The notes beneath the pieces were generated by a model. It did no database searches. It was given only the letters and a program-made list of their open reading frames with translations, and was not told the origin of the DNA. Positions 33,501 to 44,833 of a stretch of 64,000 nt of DNA are shown piece by piece. Position 1 is the stretch's first letter; the number at the start of each line of letters is the position of its first letter. This DNA comes from Plutella xylostella (taxonomy: Eukaryota; Arthropoda; Insecta; Lepidoptera; Plutellidae). The stretch spans positions 2,926,501 to 2,990,500 of the forward strand of contig NC_063998.1 in NCBI RefSeq assembly GCF_932276165.1, read 5' to 3'. A program made the position numbers and the translations under genes.

Positions 33501-35500
33501 TAATTAATAATCTCAGGTTTTATCGTTATTTTTCCAATTAAAACTGATAAATCGGCGTCAGTGGGCGGATCATTATTCACTGTGAAAAAGCGACGATTTT
33601 AATTGAGTCCGGCGAACACGAGGGCTAATGAAAAGTGTATATAAACCCTTTTGTAAATGTTCAAGGCTCTGTATCGCTCTCAAACAAAAATGATAAACTT
33701 AGTAACAAATTACGAGTATCTTTAAAAGTACCTATTTAAGTATTTTATCAGTGCTTCGCACTACATTATAATAATGTGAGTAAGGAGTTTTTCTAATAGT
33801 AAAAGTACTTACCCATACGAGTATGTATACGATACTTCAAACAATATCAAACAATCTACAGCATGATCATTGATCATATGCCATAAGCAGCTCAGCTCAC
33901 GGCTCACTAGCTCAATATACCTCGAGTCAATGGGCCACAGTACTTGATCGCCGTTGATCCGGTCCGGGAAGCGTATAATCCGGGCATCCGGGCCGGAGTG
34001 CAGTCGGCACGGAGCACGGATCATTGTGTTCAGTTTAAAATACGATTTTATTACTTACCGCGCGTGTTTGTGTAAACGCGTGTGTTGTTTTTGATTTTGC
34101 TGTTGGACGTGTTGGGTGACACATTTTTGTTTATTTTACATATTATGTAGGTATATGAAGTGAAGGATGAATATCCGACACACGTGTTTCGAATTTAATT
34201 TACTGACCGTATTTTTGCTAGGTGGAGTGCGTTTACGCTGCCGCTGTCCGATGAAATGTTTAACCCGGTTTTAAAATTGAATACTTTCGTAGTTATTATG
34301 TAGGTTTCGTATCATATTTCTGATATTTTTACTAGAGTGACTATACTGAACACTATTAAAATACAGACGAAAAATGCTATAGGCGGTATTATCGCTAAGA
34401 GTAGTACTTTGCCTTAATGTCATAAGGTCTTATAAAAACAGTATGATTATTATTATGATTTAAAAGATCTAACCCATTCAGCCGCTCTTTCCGTTCATTA
34501 GCAGTATATTCATGCACAGAGCCCCGGTGCTATCCGGCCCGGATTGTCCGGTATCCGGTTGTCCGGTATCCGGAATGCCGGCCGCAGTGCAGACGCACCG
34601 ACAGACGCACACGAAGCATCTCGAGTATGCCGCTTGAGTGCGCGGCAAAAGTGAACACCCTGTGAATGAAAATTTATGCAGCTATTTGTTAGTCTGGGTT
34701 TGGTGATTAAGTTTTTGTAGATTTCAAAGGTTCGTTTATTTGCGTTTGATATGTTGTAGTGTCTCTACATAGGTTCTCTAGAATTTAGTTGTAATAATTC
34801 CCAATTTCTATTTCATCAGCTACTCTTTCCACCCTTAGGTATTATACAAATAAAAATAAATCATAAATCTCCAACGTGCTTATTAAAGTCATAATTCACG
34901 AAGTGACCTTTATTACAGTTTTTACCCAAAGCCTATTTAAATTCAGTGTAATTATTTCAAACGCCACGCTATGCCTTGAATTAAGCATGTAGGTAAGTAC
35001 TCAGCTCAGCTCAGCTATCGACGTAAATTTTCATCAATTAAGCAAGTATATTTAAATTTCGTTGGTTATTAAGTAGGTAAGTAAATATTATGATTTAGGA
35101 ACGTCAAGTTATTTATCTATGTGAAATTTAACTTCAAGTAGTTAAAGTACTTTTTTACAACAGTGAAAAAAGTCATACAAAAATGTAATTCTAAAACGTT
35201 TTATTCCATCAAGCTAAAGTCCTTCACATTTGATGTATCCCCCACTGTACCAACACTCACAACCTCACAAGTACTCAAGTACCAAACAATAATTCACTGA
35301 GTAGTAATGTGAAACTAGTCCCAAGTATCGGGTGTCTCAGTCGTAAATTAACTCTAGACATACGAAAATAAAGTTTATTATCTCATGGAGAATCTGTTTT
35401 ACGATACGTGTCCACTAAAACTGCTGCAGGGCTCGTAAAATGCGAGTTAGCTCTTCTCCAGTTAATATGCTTGATAACATGGAGATGCCATTTTGCTTCA
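30524..35500. other. non-coding, with two GC-rich patches
   Basis: No gene seen. A patch at about 31650-31715 has repeats of GGTCGGG. A patch at 34505-34640 has TCCGG repeated several times around GTCCGGTATCCGG. Such patches could be promoter-proximal, but no exon could be tied to them. I searched here for an Appl signal-peptide exon and found none. Confidence 0.4.
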
Positions 35501-35536
35501 CTTAATCAACAGTTTCACTACTCAGCACAAGCTTGC

Positions 35537-35603
35537 TGGGTCCACCAACCCGCACTATGCCAGCGTGGTGGACTAGGCCTAAAACCCTTCCTTCAAGTAA
35601 CAG
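35537..35603 (+). repeat. fragment of GTGGACTAGGCCTAAAACCC repeat, copy 1
   Basis: TGGGTCCACCAACCCGCACT then CAGCGTGGTGGACTAGGCCT match copies at 39390-39510 and 54130-54228. This is probably the 3' end of a LINE family. The full-length RTE LINE inserted directly after it. Confidence 0.7.
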
Positions 35604-35635
35604 TGCGCGCAGGCACTTCTCTCTCTCTCTCTCTC

Positions 35636-38608
35636 TCAGCCTTCTGTAGTCCACTGTTGGACATAGGCCTCTCCTAACGATCGCCACCCCAAACGGTCAC
35701 CCGCCATCTGCATCCAGCGGCTTCCCGCTACCTTCCGCAGATCATCAGACCAACGGGTTGGGGGGCGACCGACACGCCGTTTGCCGACACGGGGTCTCCA
35801 CTCCAGAACCTTTCTACTCCAGCGGTCGTCGGCTCTGCGGGCTACGTGGCCAGCCCATTGCCACTTCAGCGTGCTAATCCTTTTGGCTATGTCGGTAACT
35901 TTAGTTCTCCTGCGGATTTCTTCATTACGAATCCTATCTCGCAGGGACACGCCTAACATAGCCCTTTCCATAGCACGTTGAGCAACTCTGAGCTTGTGGA
36001 TAAGCCCTTTGGTGAAGCACCACGTCTCGGCTCCGTAAGTCATCACTGGCAACACGCACTGATTGAAAACGTTTGTTTTCAGACACTGAGGTATGTTTTC
36101 AGTGAAGATGTGTCGTAATTTCCCGAACGCTGCCCATCCGAGTTGGATTCTACGAGCTACCTCTTTATCGAAGTTGGATTTACCTAATCGGATCACTTGT
36201 CCTAGGTAGGGATACTGATCGACAACTTCGATGGTGACACCTCCTACAGTTACGGGCGATGATGAAACATGTTCGTTCGACATGACCTTTGTCTTGTCCA
36301 TGTTCATTTTCAGCCCAACTTGTTTAGAGGCATCATTGAGGTCTGTGAGCATTTCGCCTAACTCCTCCAGCGTTTCCGCCATAATAACTATGTCATCAGC
36401 AAATCGTAGATGAGAGATATATTCGCCATTGACGTTAATGCCCAGTCTTTTCCACTCTACAAGCTTAAAAACATCTTCCAGTGCACAGGTGAACAGTTTC
36501 GGAGAAATAACATCTCCCTGTCTCACGCCCCTTTGCAACTGGATCGGTTTTGTGCTATGTTCGTGTAATCGAACTGACATTGTGGCAGCATTGTACATAC
36601 ATCTCAACACCTCGATATAGCGATAGTCTATATGGCACCGCTGAAGGGATTGAAGCATCGCCCAGAGCTCAATAGAATCAAAGGCTTTCTCATAGTCCAC
36701 AAACGCTAGACATAAAGGTAGATTATACTCCTCGGTCTTCTGTATAACCTGCCGAAGCGTGTGTATATGATCTATGGTACTATAGCCTTTTCGGAACCCG
36801 GCTTGTTCGGGTGGCTGGAAGTCGTCGAGTCTTTGCTCGAGACGATTCGTAATAACTCTCGAAAACAGCTTGTACACATGGCTCAGAAGTGCAATGGGTC
36901 TATAATTCTTCAATAGGGCTTTGTTGCCTTTCTTGAAGAACAAAGTCACTACACTTCTGCTCCATGCCTCCGGGCTTGTGCCTTCGAGTATGACGGAATT
37001 AAACAGCCTCCGAAGTGCTATTAAAATCGGTCTACCGCCGGCTTTCAGAAGTTCTGTCGTTATTCCATCATCTCCCGGAGCTTTGTTGTTTTTTAGCTGT
37101 TTGAGAGCTATACTAATCTCGTCTAGACTGACGTCCGGAATATCTTCGGTATAGTGTCGGGTGAGTGGCGCTCGGCTGTCGTGAGCACCGCTGGTAATAG
37201 GGTTTTGTGTTGTGGTGTATAACTGTCCGTAGAATCTCTCAATTTCTCCCAGAATTTCGGGCACTGATGAAACGGTGTTGCCAGTGTCGGTCTTCAGTTG
37301 GGTCAACAGAGTCTGCCGAACAGGTCGATCTCTAGCAAAGACTTTGGAGCCCTTGTTTTGCTCTATTGCGTCTTGAATGCGCTTGCAATTGTAGCGTCTC
37401 ATATCGCAACGTCTTGCTTTGGCGATCTGTCTGTTTAGACGTCTGTATTCGACCATATCAACTGAAGACTGCAACCTCATTTCTCTCCGTTCTCTTATGA
37501 GACTCAGAGTCCCATCTGAGAGTTTTTGAGGTCCTCGGTTGGTTCGGGACGAAAAATATTTCGATCCTACCTCTCGGACAGTTTCCACAAACCTATTATT
37601 TAAATCGTCAACTGTAACGCAATTCTCTAAACATATCAGGCGGTCGCAAAGCTCAGACTGAAAGCTTTCGGGATCCTGGATTTGAGCAGGAGTAGGGCGG
37701 AGCGTGGACTTCATTAGACGGGAGCGTTCTATTTTGCAGTTTATATTCAAAGTGCCTCTTACGAGTCGGTGATCGCTGCCGGTCTTAACCCTACTGATCA
37801 CTGAGACATCATTGAATATGTGCTTCTTATCCGTCAATATGAAGTCGATCTCGTTTTTAGTCTTCCCATCGGGGCTAATCCACGTCCACTTCCTTTGTGG
37901 CTTCTTCTTGTAGAAGGAGTTCATCATATAGAGGCCCTCCTTCTCCAAGAAGTCAGCCAGCATTTGCCCACGATGGTTCCGGACTCCAAATCCATGTGAC
38001 CCCACTTTCGTCTCGCCGCCTTCTTGTTTTCCGAGTTTCGCGTTAAAGTCTCCCATCACCACCGTGAAATGAGTAGTGAGCTTACGCAGGGCAGACGATA
38101 CGTCTTCATACGCAAGTTCGACCTCATCATCGGTGTGCTTAGATGTGGGTGCGTAAACCTGTATGACCTTCATTGAGTATCGTTTAGATATTCTCAGGAT
38201 GAGGTACGCAACCCGTGCCGACACACTTCCGATTTCAACGATGTTGTTGACGAGGGACTTGTTGACGATGAACCCGACACCCCCTTGGGACAGTTGGTCG
38301 CCCTCCCGGTGGTACAGCAAGTTTCCGGACTGGAGAATTTCCGTATCCTCTCCCTCTCGTCGGACTTCGGATAACCCTATAATGTCCCATTTTAGCTTGC
38401 TGATTTCCTCTTCCAGCTCCTCTATCTTCACGTCTTCCCTCAGTGTCCGTGCGTTATATGTTGCCAGGTGCAAGGGTCGGTTGGGCTGGTAGCCGACTCT
38501 CTGCCGGAGATTCTTCGCACCCCCTGCCCCGCCGTTACCGTGACCGCTACCGGAGTCCGGGATAGCGGGGCTGCCGGGGACTGGGGGCCGGGGCTTTGTT
38601 TTTTCCAT
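35636..38608 (-). CDS. RTE-type LINE ORF2: endonuclease and reverse transcriptase
   Basis: 990 codons, uninterrupted. The N-terminal apurinic-like endonuclease shows LATYNARTL, IIGLSEVRR, VVMGDFNAKLG and a GSDHRLV active-site motif within about residues 45-290. The reverse transcriptase follows: KNNKAPGDDGITTELLKAGG, AFVDYEKAFDS, LQRGVRQGDVISPKLF and the catalytic FADD at about residue 736. A conserved C-terminal region (WQWAGHVARR, then GRPPTRWSDDL) ends with WTTEG. It nicks target DNA and copies its own RNA there. Length and domain order fit the RTE clade, whose main ORF is usually close to 1000 residues. The first Met may not be used if translation couples to the upstream ORF. Confidence 0.95.
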   Translation of the reverse strand: MEKTKPRPPVPGSPAIPDSGSGHGNGGAGGAKNLRQRVGYQPNRPLHLATYNARTLREDVKIEELEEEISKLKWDIIGLSEVRREGEDTEILQSGNLLYHREGDQLSQGGVGFIVNKSLVNNIVEIGSVSARVAYLILRISKRYSMKVIQVYAPTSKHTDDEVELAYEDVSSALRKLTTHFTVVMGDFNAKLGKQEGGETKVGSHGFGVRNHRGQMLADFLEKEGLYMMNSFYKKKPQRKWTWISPDGKTKNEIDFILTDKKHIFNDVSVISRVKTGSDHRLVRGTLNINCKIERSRLMKSTLRPTPAQIQDPESFQSELCDRLICLENCVTVDDLNNRFVETVREVGSKYFSSRTNRGPQKLSDGTLSLIRERREMRLQSSVDMVEYRRLNRQIAKARRCDMRRYNCKRIQDAIEQNKGSKVFARDRPVRQTLLTQLKTDTGNTVSSVPEILGEIERFYGQLYTTTQNPITSGAHDSRAPLTRHYTEDIPDVSLDEISIALKQLKNNKAPGDDGITTELLKAGGRPILIALRRLFNSVILEGTSPEAWSRSVVTLFFKKGNKALLKNYRPIALLSHVYKLFSRVITNRLEQRLDDFQPPEQAGFRKGYSTIDHIHTLRQVIQKTEEYNLPLCLAFVDYEKAFDSIELWAMLQSLQRCHIDYRYIEVLRCMYNAATMSVRLHEHSTKPIQLQRGVRQGDVISPKLFTCALEDVFKLVEWKRLGINVNGEYISHLRFADDIVIMAETLEELGEMLTDLNDASKQVGLKMNMDKTKVMSNEHVSSSPVTVGGVTIEVVDQYPYLGQVIRLGKSNFDKEVARRIQLGWAAFGKLRHIFTENIPQCLKTNVFNQCVLPVMTYGAETWCFTKGLIHKLRVAQRAMERAMLGVSLRDRIRNEEIRRRTKVTDIAKRISTLKWQWAGHVARRADDRWSRKVLEWRPRVGKRRVGRPPTRWSDDLRKVAGSRWMQMAGDRLGWRSLGEAYVQQWTTEG

Positions 38609-38732
38609 CAGGAGGTTTATTTGCCATAATCACCGCGCTTGGCAGGCGTGTTGGTGATTCTCCTTTTTTACGGCGGGAGATCGCCGCCTCTGCTAGGAGA
38701 GGAGGTCGGGTCGATTTACCGCCGCCCGACAT
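38547..38732 (-). CDS. candidate short ORF1 of the RTE LINE
   Basis: 61 codons, basic and proline-rich (MSGGGKSTRPPLLAEAAI to RQPRYPGLR), in a different frame and overlapping the start of ORF2 by about 62 bp. RTE elements often carry a tiny first ORF of unknown role overlapping ORF2, so position and size fit. The sequence shows no domain. It lies within the leader and could be a by-product of GC-rich composition. Confidence 0.5.
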   Translation of the reverse strand: MSGGGKSTRPPLLAEAAISRRKKGESPTRLPSAVIMANKPPDGKNKAPAPSPRQPRYPGLR

Positions 38733-38826
38733 TCGGCGTTGTCACTCGTTAGCACCACCCAGGGGACACGTGTAGGGTAACTAGGGTTTGTACCTACGGA
38801 CGTGAGCGACAAGCGCGCAGGCACTT

Positions 38827-39382
38827 AGAATACTTTAAATAATCTATAGGATCTTAGTTTTATTAATTTATAATTTTCCTTGAATTCAATAGGTAAAGAA
38901 ATTTATTATTATTATTAATCTTTAAAATTTCACATCACACAGCCTTTGACATTTCACTAACCGTGTTTCCACGGGCGATGTGCTGGCAACACTATTTACT
39001 AACCGATGGCCGTCCATTAGATGCGGAGAAATTGGCAATTTCCTGCATAAACCCCCTCCCCCGCTCCCAATAGCACCACGTCTCCTATAATTCACGGCCA
39101 ATTTTCCCTTTTACTTGTAATAAAACTGAGCTCTAGCCTGGTTAAAATACCTCGTGTAGTTAGTTAGGCTGTAGATTATTTTCAATAATCTTCTTCTTAG
39201 CGTGTCTTCTTCTGAAAGGATTAGCCAGCCCAATCAGATGTCGGTCGCTGCTGACCATTGGATGGTCCGATTTCAAGTTATTTTCTGGTCGCTTCCATGG
39301 TTCGGACGGCACTAAAAACCGTAGGTCGGGTCAACCCGTCAAAAGATGTTTTCACTTACCCGACAACTCTCTCAGCATAAGC
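38827..39382. other. non-coding
   Basis: No gene. The stretch 39195-39345 (GTGTCTTCTTCTGAAAGGAT to CGGGTCAACCCGTC) looks like a repeat but has no second copy here. Confidence 0.35.
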
Positions 39383-39389
39383 TAGCTTG

Positions 39390-39512
39390 TGTTGGGGTCC
39401 ACCAACCCGCACTAGGCCAGCGTGGTGGACTAGGCTTAGAACCCTTCCTTTATTGGAAAGGAGACCCGTACCCCAGCAGTAGGGACGGGATGGGTTGTGA
39501 TGATGATGAAAC
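39390..39512 (+). repeat. GTGGACTAGGCCTA repeat, copy 2, with 3' tail
   Basis: GGGTCCACCAACCCGCACTA to GGGATGGGTTGTGATGATGATGA, ending in a TGA-type tandem tail. This is a common lepidopteran LINE/SINE 3' end. Copy 3 is next to the first Appl exon. Confidence 0.75.
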
Positions 39513-39888
39513 AATAACTCGACCCTGTAAAAATATAATAATGTCTTACAAGCAACGATGTCAAAGCGCTATTAATTAATCTTGATTAAATTTTGGTTTT
39601 GGAAAGCGAGCAGTCCCTTTGAACATCGACGTTATTTGGGACAATATGAGGTCAAGAGGAGAAAATTCATCAAACAATATAACGTTGCCTGTTTGATTTT
39701 TGTTAACCAATATAATTTTCATATGGGGTGAACGAAAGAAATCTCTGCGACAGTTGGGTTTTAAGCTGTTTTAGTCTTACCGATCAAATAAGTAATTGCG
39801 ATTGAAACCAAAGTTATAGGTGCAATATGCATAGGTTAAGTCAGCAAGACGAAAGAACGCAAGAATCCAGAGTAGAGCGGAGGGCTAT

Positions 39889-40294
39889 TCTATTCTATTC
39901 TATTCTATTCTCATAGGGGGTGAAGTTCCTGTACGTGGCTCTCTCGAGTGGAACCTTTGTACATATCCCCTTGGTTTCAGCTCAGCCAGCCTAGCTCCCG
40001 GGTAAACTGGAGTAGCAGGCCTGGGTGTTGTAATAGCTGAGGTAGGCGCTCTGTTGGTCCAAGAATAGATAATCTTGTTTCTGTAGTAGGTGGACAAGCT
40101 AACAGAATATGTTCAACCGTCTCATCTACTTCCTTACATGTCCTACATAAGGGACTAGTTGAGTTACCTATGGTATATAAGTGTTTATTCACGCAACAAT
40201 GTCCTGTTATTAGTCCTACCATTAATGATATATTACTACGGGACAGGTTGAGTAAGTAGCGTGTAAGTTTGTGGTTGTGTGATACAATAAACGC
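39889..40294 (-). mobile_element. 5'-truncated LINE with RNase H-side C-terminus
   Basis: GAGCGGAGGGCTAT at 39875-39888 and 40295-40308 is a 14-bp target duplication. The minus strand begins in frame with HNHKLTRYLLNLSR and continues LMVGLITGHCCVNKHLYTIG, then a CRTC with a later H and C (EHILLACP), the zinc-knuckle-like end of Jockey/R1-type LINE polyproteins, and stops after ELGWLS at about 39977. The 3' tail is a TAGAA repeat (TATTC on + at 39885-39910). Inactive. Confidence 0.85.
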
Positions 40295-40308
40295 GAGCGG
40301 AGGGCTAT

Positions 40309-43300
40309 AAAAACCTTCTGATTACAAACGGGGTACTCGCCCAAAGCTTCAAAATCGCAGTATTAGTAGTAGTAGTATAGTAAAAATAAAGTAAAGCTAA
40401 TGAAACGTTTTGCGTTCAGACGCTAATGTAGCTATTTTAGACAAGGTTTAACCGGTTTTTCTTGCGCGAAACCATTTACTGTGTAATTTAAAAGAGTTCT
40501 ACAAGAAAAAGAAAAGCTGCAATTTGGAGTCGTCGTGGAAAATAAATACAAAGCAAGTCCCAAGCTTTAGTACAAAGAAATACATTCAAATAAAAATATT
40601 GTTAATTCTTTTATATGAACTAAACGGATAAAGTGGAACAATGGAAATTAAATCATAACTCTGAACAAATACAATCAATTGGTACGTAATTCGAAAGCAA
40701 ATAAACATAATTGCTTTTGTCGAATGACCGATTCCGTTCGTGTATTGATTTTAAACACAAACTACCCGTTTTATTAGTGCCACAGCGATTATATTCGAAC
40801 AGATTAGTTCAAGGTATTTACATATGTATATGCATATGTGGACTTGAATACGAGTACATAAGCCTAGCGTTTGCCAAATCGTTAAATGTTTACTCTCACC
40901 CAGGAAGTTGTAATGGCCGAACATTTCAATCAAATTTTATTTCACAATGTTTTTTTCAGTAAACCTCAGATATTTCTTCCCTAAGCAATCGTTATATATA
41001 TTTAGTAGCTGCTTCTGTCTACTTATAAGGATCAGAGAATGGCAAAGGAATTGACAATATTTGCATTCGTAAACGTTAAAAACTTATCACTTTTGTGCCT
41101 CGGGATTCGGGTAAAAAAGTCACTATACAATAATATTATATTTAGTTGACTTTCTCAATGTCTCCTCTGTATACAGCTGGGTACTTCTCCCAACCTTCCA
41201 TATAAACATGCTCATTGCCTTTTTAAACGACTAACATCTTCAATTGCAGTTAACATTGTTCCCAGTAGGTAGAGAGCTTCGTATTATTTTCCTCTTACGT
41301 CAGTGCTCCTTGGTATTTACTATAGTACAGTGGAGCTCCTATCAGCACAACTCTTTGGACTTCCTAGGCCTTAATTCGTGCATCGTAAGGGCCACATTGG
41401 AACTGCAGTGCTGCACATATAGCTATTTTCTAGGTACATAAGCTCCGTATTTCCTCACGACGTTGGCGCTGAAATGTATGTAAAATATTTTCTATTTCGT
41501 CGCCATGTTGGCACAAGCGAGACACGGCTGCCGATATCGTCCGGACGTTATTGGCTTCTTCCGAGTTCGGTACTATTGAATGCATTTAATTTAATTACAA
41601 AAACTGTTGTACAATCTCTTCTACGATGTATTGAATTAAACTTTAATCAAAGATGATTGTGGTTTGTTTTACAAGAGTAATTTAAGTCAAATTTTACGTT
41701 AGTCCCAATAAGTACTATTTTCAGGCACAACTAAAACGCAAGAACAAAAATCTGTGTTTAAAAAAAGCCGGCTATTGAACCTTTGAAGTTAAATGAATAT
41801 ATTCTACTCAATTACCAAGCAAATTCATTCCAAAAGCTCCACTTAAAGGGTGAAGAAAGGTAACCTTGTCTAGCCGTGAACGAAGTTTCCAGTTTCGTGT
41901 CATAATTTATGAGCCAAGTATTTTTATTTGAAAGTTTTCCCCCCCCATTGTGTTTATGTCTGTGGATATTGGTTGGCTTCGATTTTCGTACTTAAGGTAC
42001 TTAAAACTTTTATTTGCACTTTATACTTACTTACTAAATATTTTGCTAAATAAAGTTTTTTTGTTGTTGTAAAATTAGGCATGAACAGCAAGTATGATAG
42101 AATGTTGATACAGTTAAGTATAAAAAAAAAAATCTTTATCTTTATATTACTTAACATGTATTTTTAAATAAATTCTTAGAATTATAATAAACAAATCCTA
42201 GTCCAAGTCAACAGTGTTTCGACTTTCGACATCCATAAAAATAACAGTAAATATAAGCATACGTCTTCCGTGACAAGCACTTGGAACCGATCTCCGATAA
42301 TCTTCCGATTCGCGCCCTTCCACGAAGAAAAAAAAAGGTTCGATTCGTATTTCGAACGAGCGTTTGAACCCTCCCCCCCCTCCGGGCAAGGGGGTGGGGG
42401 GCGAGAGTTGCGCGCGCACACAAAGATCAATAAGGTGGAGCTACGCACTAATACGATGCCACGAGCGTAGGGTAAAGGGGGTACAGTTTGACACACTCCG
42501 TTTTACATCAACTGTCATTCATTAGGTGCCTATTATAGAACCTTTATAGCACCTTTCAGAAAAAATATGGACACCTTTTTTTTAAATCTTTCGTTTCTAA
42601 AGGCAGAAATTTACCTAAAATTAGAGGAGTTAAGTAACTGTAGCTCCTAAATATACGTCTGTTGTTGTCGCCGGGTAGTCGAGTCAGGGCCGCCTGTAGA
42701 CGATAATGAATCCTCAGCGACTGCAAGGAGGTACGGAACGGAGTGGCTTCCCAATCGAGGGGTCGCAAGTTGCAATCAATTTCCGCGGTGTTTGTCTTAA
42801 CGTTATGTACTAGTTTGACTACTAGTATGTACTGAACGGTCTTTTAACTTTCTTGGAACTCTGCAATAGTGTTGATTTTACTTAATAGTCAATACACTTC
42901 CATATGGCACACATATAAAACGTAGAAAAATTGAAACATTCATTAACAAAATTGTTTCATATGGTTTCATCCATCCTTAATTACTCTGATACACATAATT
43001 TAAACCTGAATGAAACTTACAAACCCCACCGATCCACCCTTCACACACTTGATAAGGTTCTATAATGGTCATAAATTAGATCAAATAGCCCTCCCTACCC
43101 CTGCATCCGTTGACAAACGTCGACCAAGCACCAACACACCAACACTACCGCCAGTGCTGGCCTGACATGATTAATTACTACTAGGTACACTCGGCCAAAT
43201 GTCTCACTGACACCTATTGCGTTTCTTGGCTTTTATATCGTATCTCATGGTAGGAGGATAAGGTATGGATTGTGTGATCGTTTCACATAGAAACAGAGGT

Positions 43301-43370
43301 GATGATTTGATTGTCAATGTGAAAACTTGATTATGTGAAAGGGACAATAAGAGATAATATTATTTAAAAG
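40309..43370. other. non-coding
   Basis: No gene seen. A G/C-run with CCTCCCCCCCCTCC at about 42370 makes several overlapping minus-strand frames (42182-42496) look open; they differ in frame and have no motif. Confidence 0.4.
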
Positions 43371-43543
43371 CTTACCCCCAAATTCATTGAGCTTTCTGAC
43401 ACTTTACAATAGGTGTAAAATTGACGTTGTGATATACGAGTTTCATCTTTTTGACTTACGTAAAGAGTCGAAATTCGTCTGTTCCAATGTAAATTATAAC
43501 CTTGTTGTAAATTTAAAATACTGTGTATTAATTTGAAGGTTAG
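43371..43543 (-). mobile_element. MITE, ACCCCCAAATTCAT family, copy 1
   Basis: The left end CTTACCCCCAAATTCATTGA and the right end TTAATTTGAAGGTTAG are loosely inverted. The interior matches copy 2 in reverse orientation (for example CACTTTACAATAGGTGTAAA). Confidence 0.6.
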
Positions 43544-43652
43544 TTTGTGTATACAGATTTTTGACTAGGTAGGTGTAGATAGTTAGGCATAGTATTTTGT
43601 TTTTAAATTTAAGTAGGTAACTATTTATAATAAACTTGTAAACGGCTTATAA

Positions 43653-43857
43653 AGTAACCCTCAAATTCATAGAACGTTTTGTAAATTTACGACAAGGTTG
43701 ACTGTGAAACACCCGAATTTTGACTCATTACGTCAATGAAAATGTTGGTTATTCGTCTTAGACAAGTAAACCCATATCTCTGTAATTCGCATATCACAAC
43801 GTCAATTATAAACCTATTGTAAAGTGTCAAAAAGCTCTATTAATTTGGGAGTAACTG
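43653..43857 (+). mobile_element. MITE, ACCCCCAAATTCAT family, copy 2
   Basis: The ends AGTAACCCTCAAATTCATAG and TTAATTTGGGAGTAACT are inverted repeats, with GTAAATTTAC near the left end and GTAAAGTGTCAAAAAGC near the right. It lies 110 bp from copy 1, in the opposite orientation. Confidence 0.7.
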
Positions 43858-44269
43858 TTCTAACTATTAAGAGGTTACAAGATACGGTACAATTGGCGGA
43901 TTATCGCGTGTCTAGTATTTTAACCGAAAGCAATGAAAATAATCCCATTTACATAAAAAGTATACTTCTCCCTGGGTCCGACTCTCCCGATGTCACAAAG
44001 GGAAATGGCCCGTATTGTCTGTGTAATTAGAGCCCTTTGTTTGTCAACAAACTTGACTGTATTGCAGATTCTACAGCGATTTCGGGGTTAAAGCGAATTA
44101 TCGCAGAGTGGATGTATTTTGAGTTAGAGGCAAATTTTACAGAAATTCGTTGGTGGAAAGTAATGGTTAAATAATATGGGGTTTATGCTGGATAAAGCAT
44201 AATGTAGTGGAATTAAAATATTAAATGTCAATATTATAACAATATATCAATTAGCCACTTCGTCGTCGG

Positions 44270-44478
44270 CATGATAAGAGAAAGATCATTAATAATGATT
44301 TGCTTAATATAATTGTGATTTATTGTGATGTAATATTAATTTTAATTAATTTATTGATTTATTGTGATCTAATTTTAATTTTTAATTATTATTTTATTTT
44401 TAATTTGATTGACATTGCATGTACTATGGATCTTGTTATCTGAAAATAAATGTTTTATTATTATTATTATTATTAAAA
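44270..44478 (+). repeat. possible retroelement 3' end with TTA tail
   Basis: AT-rich sequence leading through GACATTGCATGTACTATGGA and AAATAAATG to a TTA/ATT repeat at 44450-44475. It looks like the 3' end of a LINE or SINE. No duplication found. Confidence 0.4.
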
Positions 44479-44681
44479 TAATTTTAATTTAAAAACGCAG
44501 ATAGGTATATTTCGTAGCTTAAAAGAGTGTCGTGAATACATGCTAAATTTTCGGACCAAAAAGATCGTCAATTGATAATAAAATAGTCATTGTTAATTAA
44601 TATAGGTACTCTTTAACTTTTTAATAAAATATTTAATGCAAAATGAGACGACACAATATTTTGCGTCGCGGAGCGGGTGAC

Positions 44682-44822
44682 GTGGGGGTCACTATCTAAG
44701 ACAAAAAACAAAATTTCAGAGAGCTGCTGCGCGAGCCACGACTCTATCTCGTTGATTGAACGGGCCGATTGCACGACAACTCTCGTTCGTTCGTTTTTCG
44801 CCAGTTTAGAGTGACCCTCCTC
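44682..44822 (-). mobile_element. GGGTCACT-type repeat, copy 2
   Basis: The short inverted ends GGGTCACTATCTAA/TTTAGAGTGACCC enclose a conserved interior with CGCGAGCCACGACTCTATCT and ACTCTCGTTCGTTCG. GAGCGGGTGAC flanks it at 44671-44681 and 44823-44833, an 11-bp direct repeat. Other copies are at 24779, 47781 and 59682. Class unknown: the long direct repeat fits a retroposon, the inverted ends fit a DNA element. Confidence 0.65.
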
Positions 44823-44833
44823 GAGCGGGTGAC

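Larger units (their letters stand above)
35618..38812 (-). mobile_element. full-length RTE-type LINE
   Basis: 3195 bp between two copies of GCGCGCAGGCACTT (35604-35617 and 38813-38826), a perfect 14-bp target duplication. On the minus strand it has an 80-bp 5' leader, a short ORF (38732-38547), the main endonuclease/RT ORF (38608-35636) and a GA-repeat tail (35618-35637) directly after the stop, as in RTE elements, which have almost no 3' UTR. Both ends, the tail and the frame are preserved, so this is a recent and possibly competent copy. Confidence 0.93.

Noticed and set aside
42182..42496. Overlapping minus-strand frames of 70-104 codons
   Set aside because: Three frames are open at once around a C/G-run, which is a composition effect; no motif in any.
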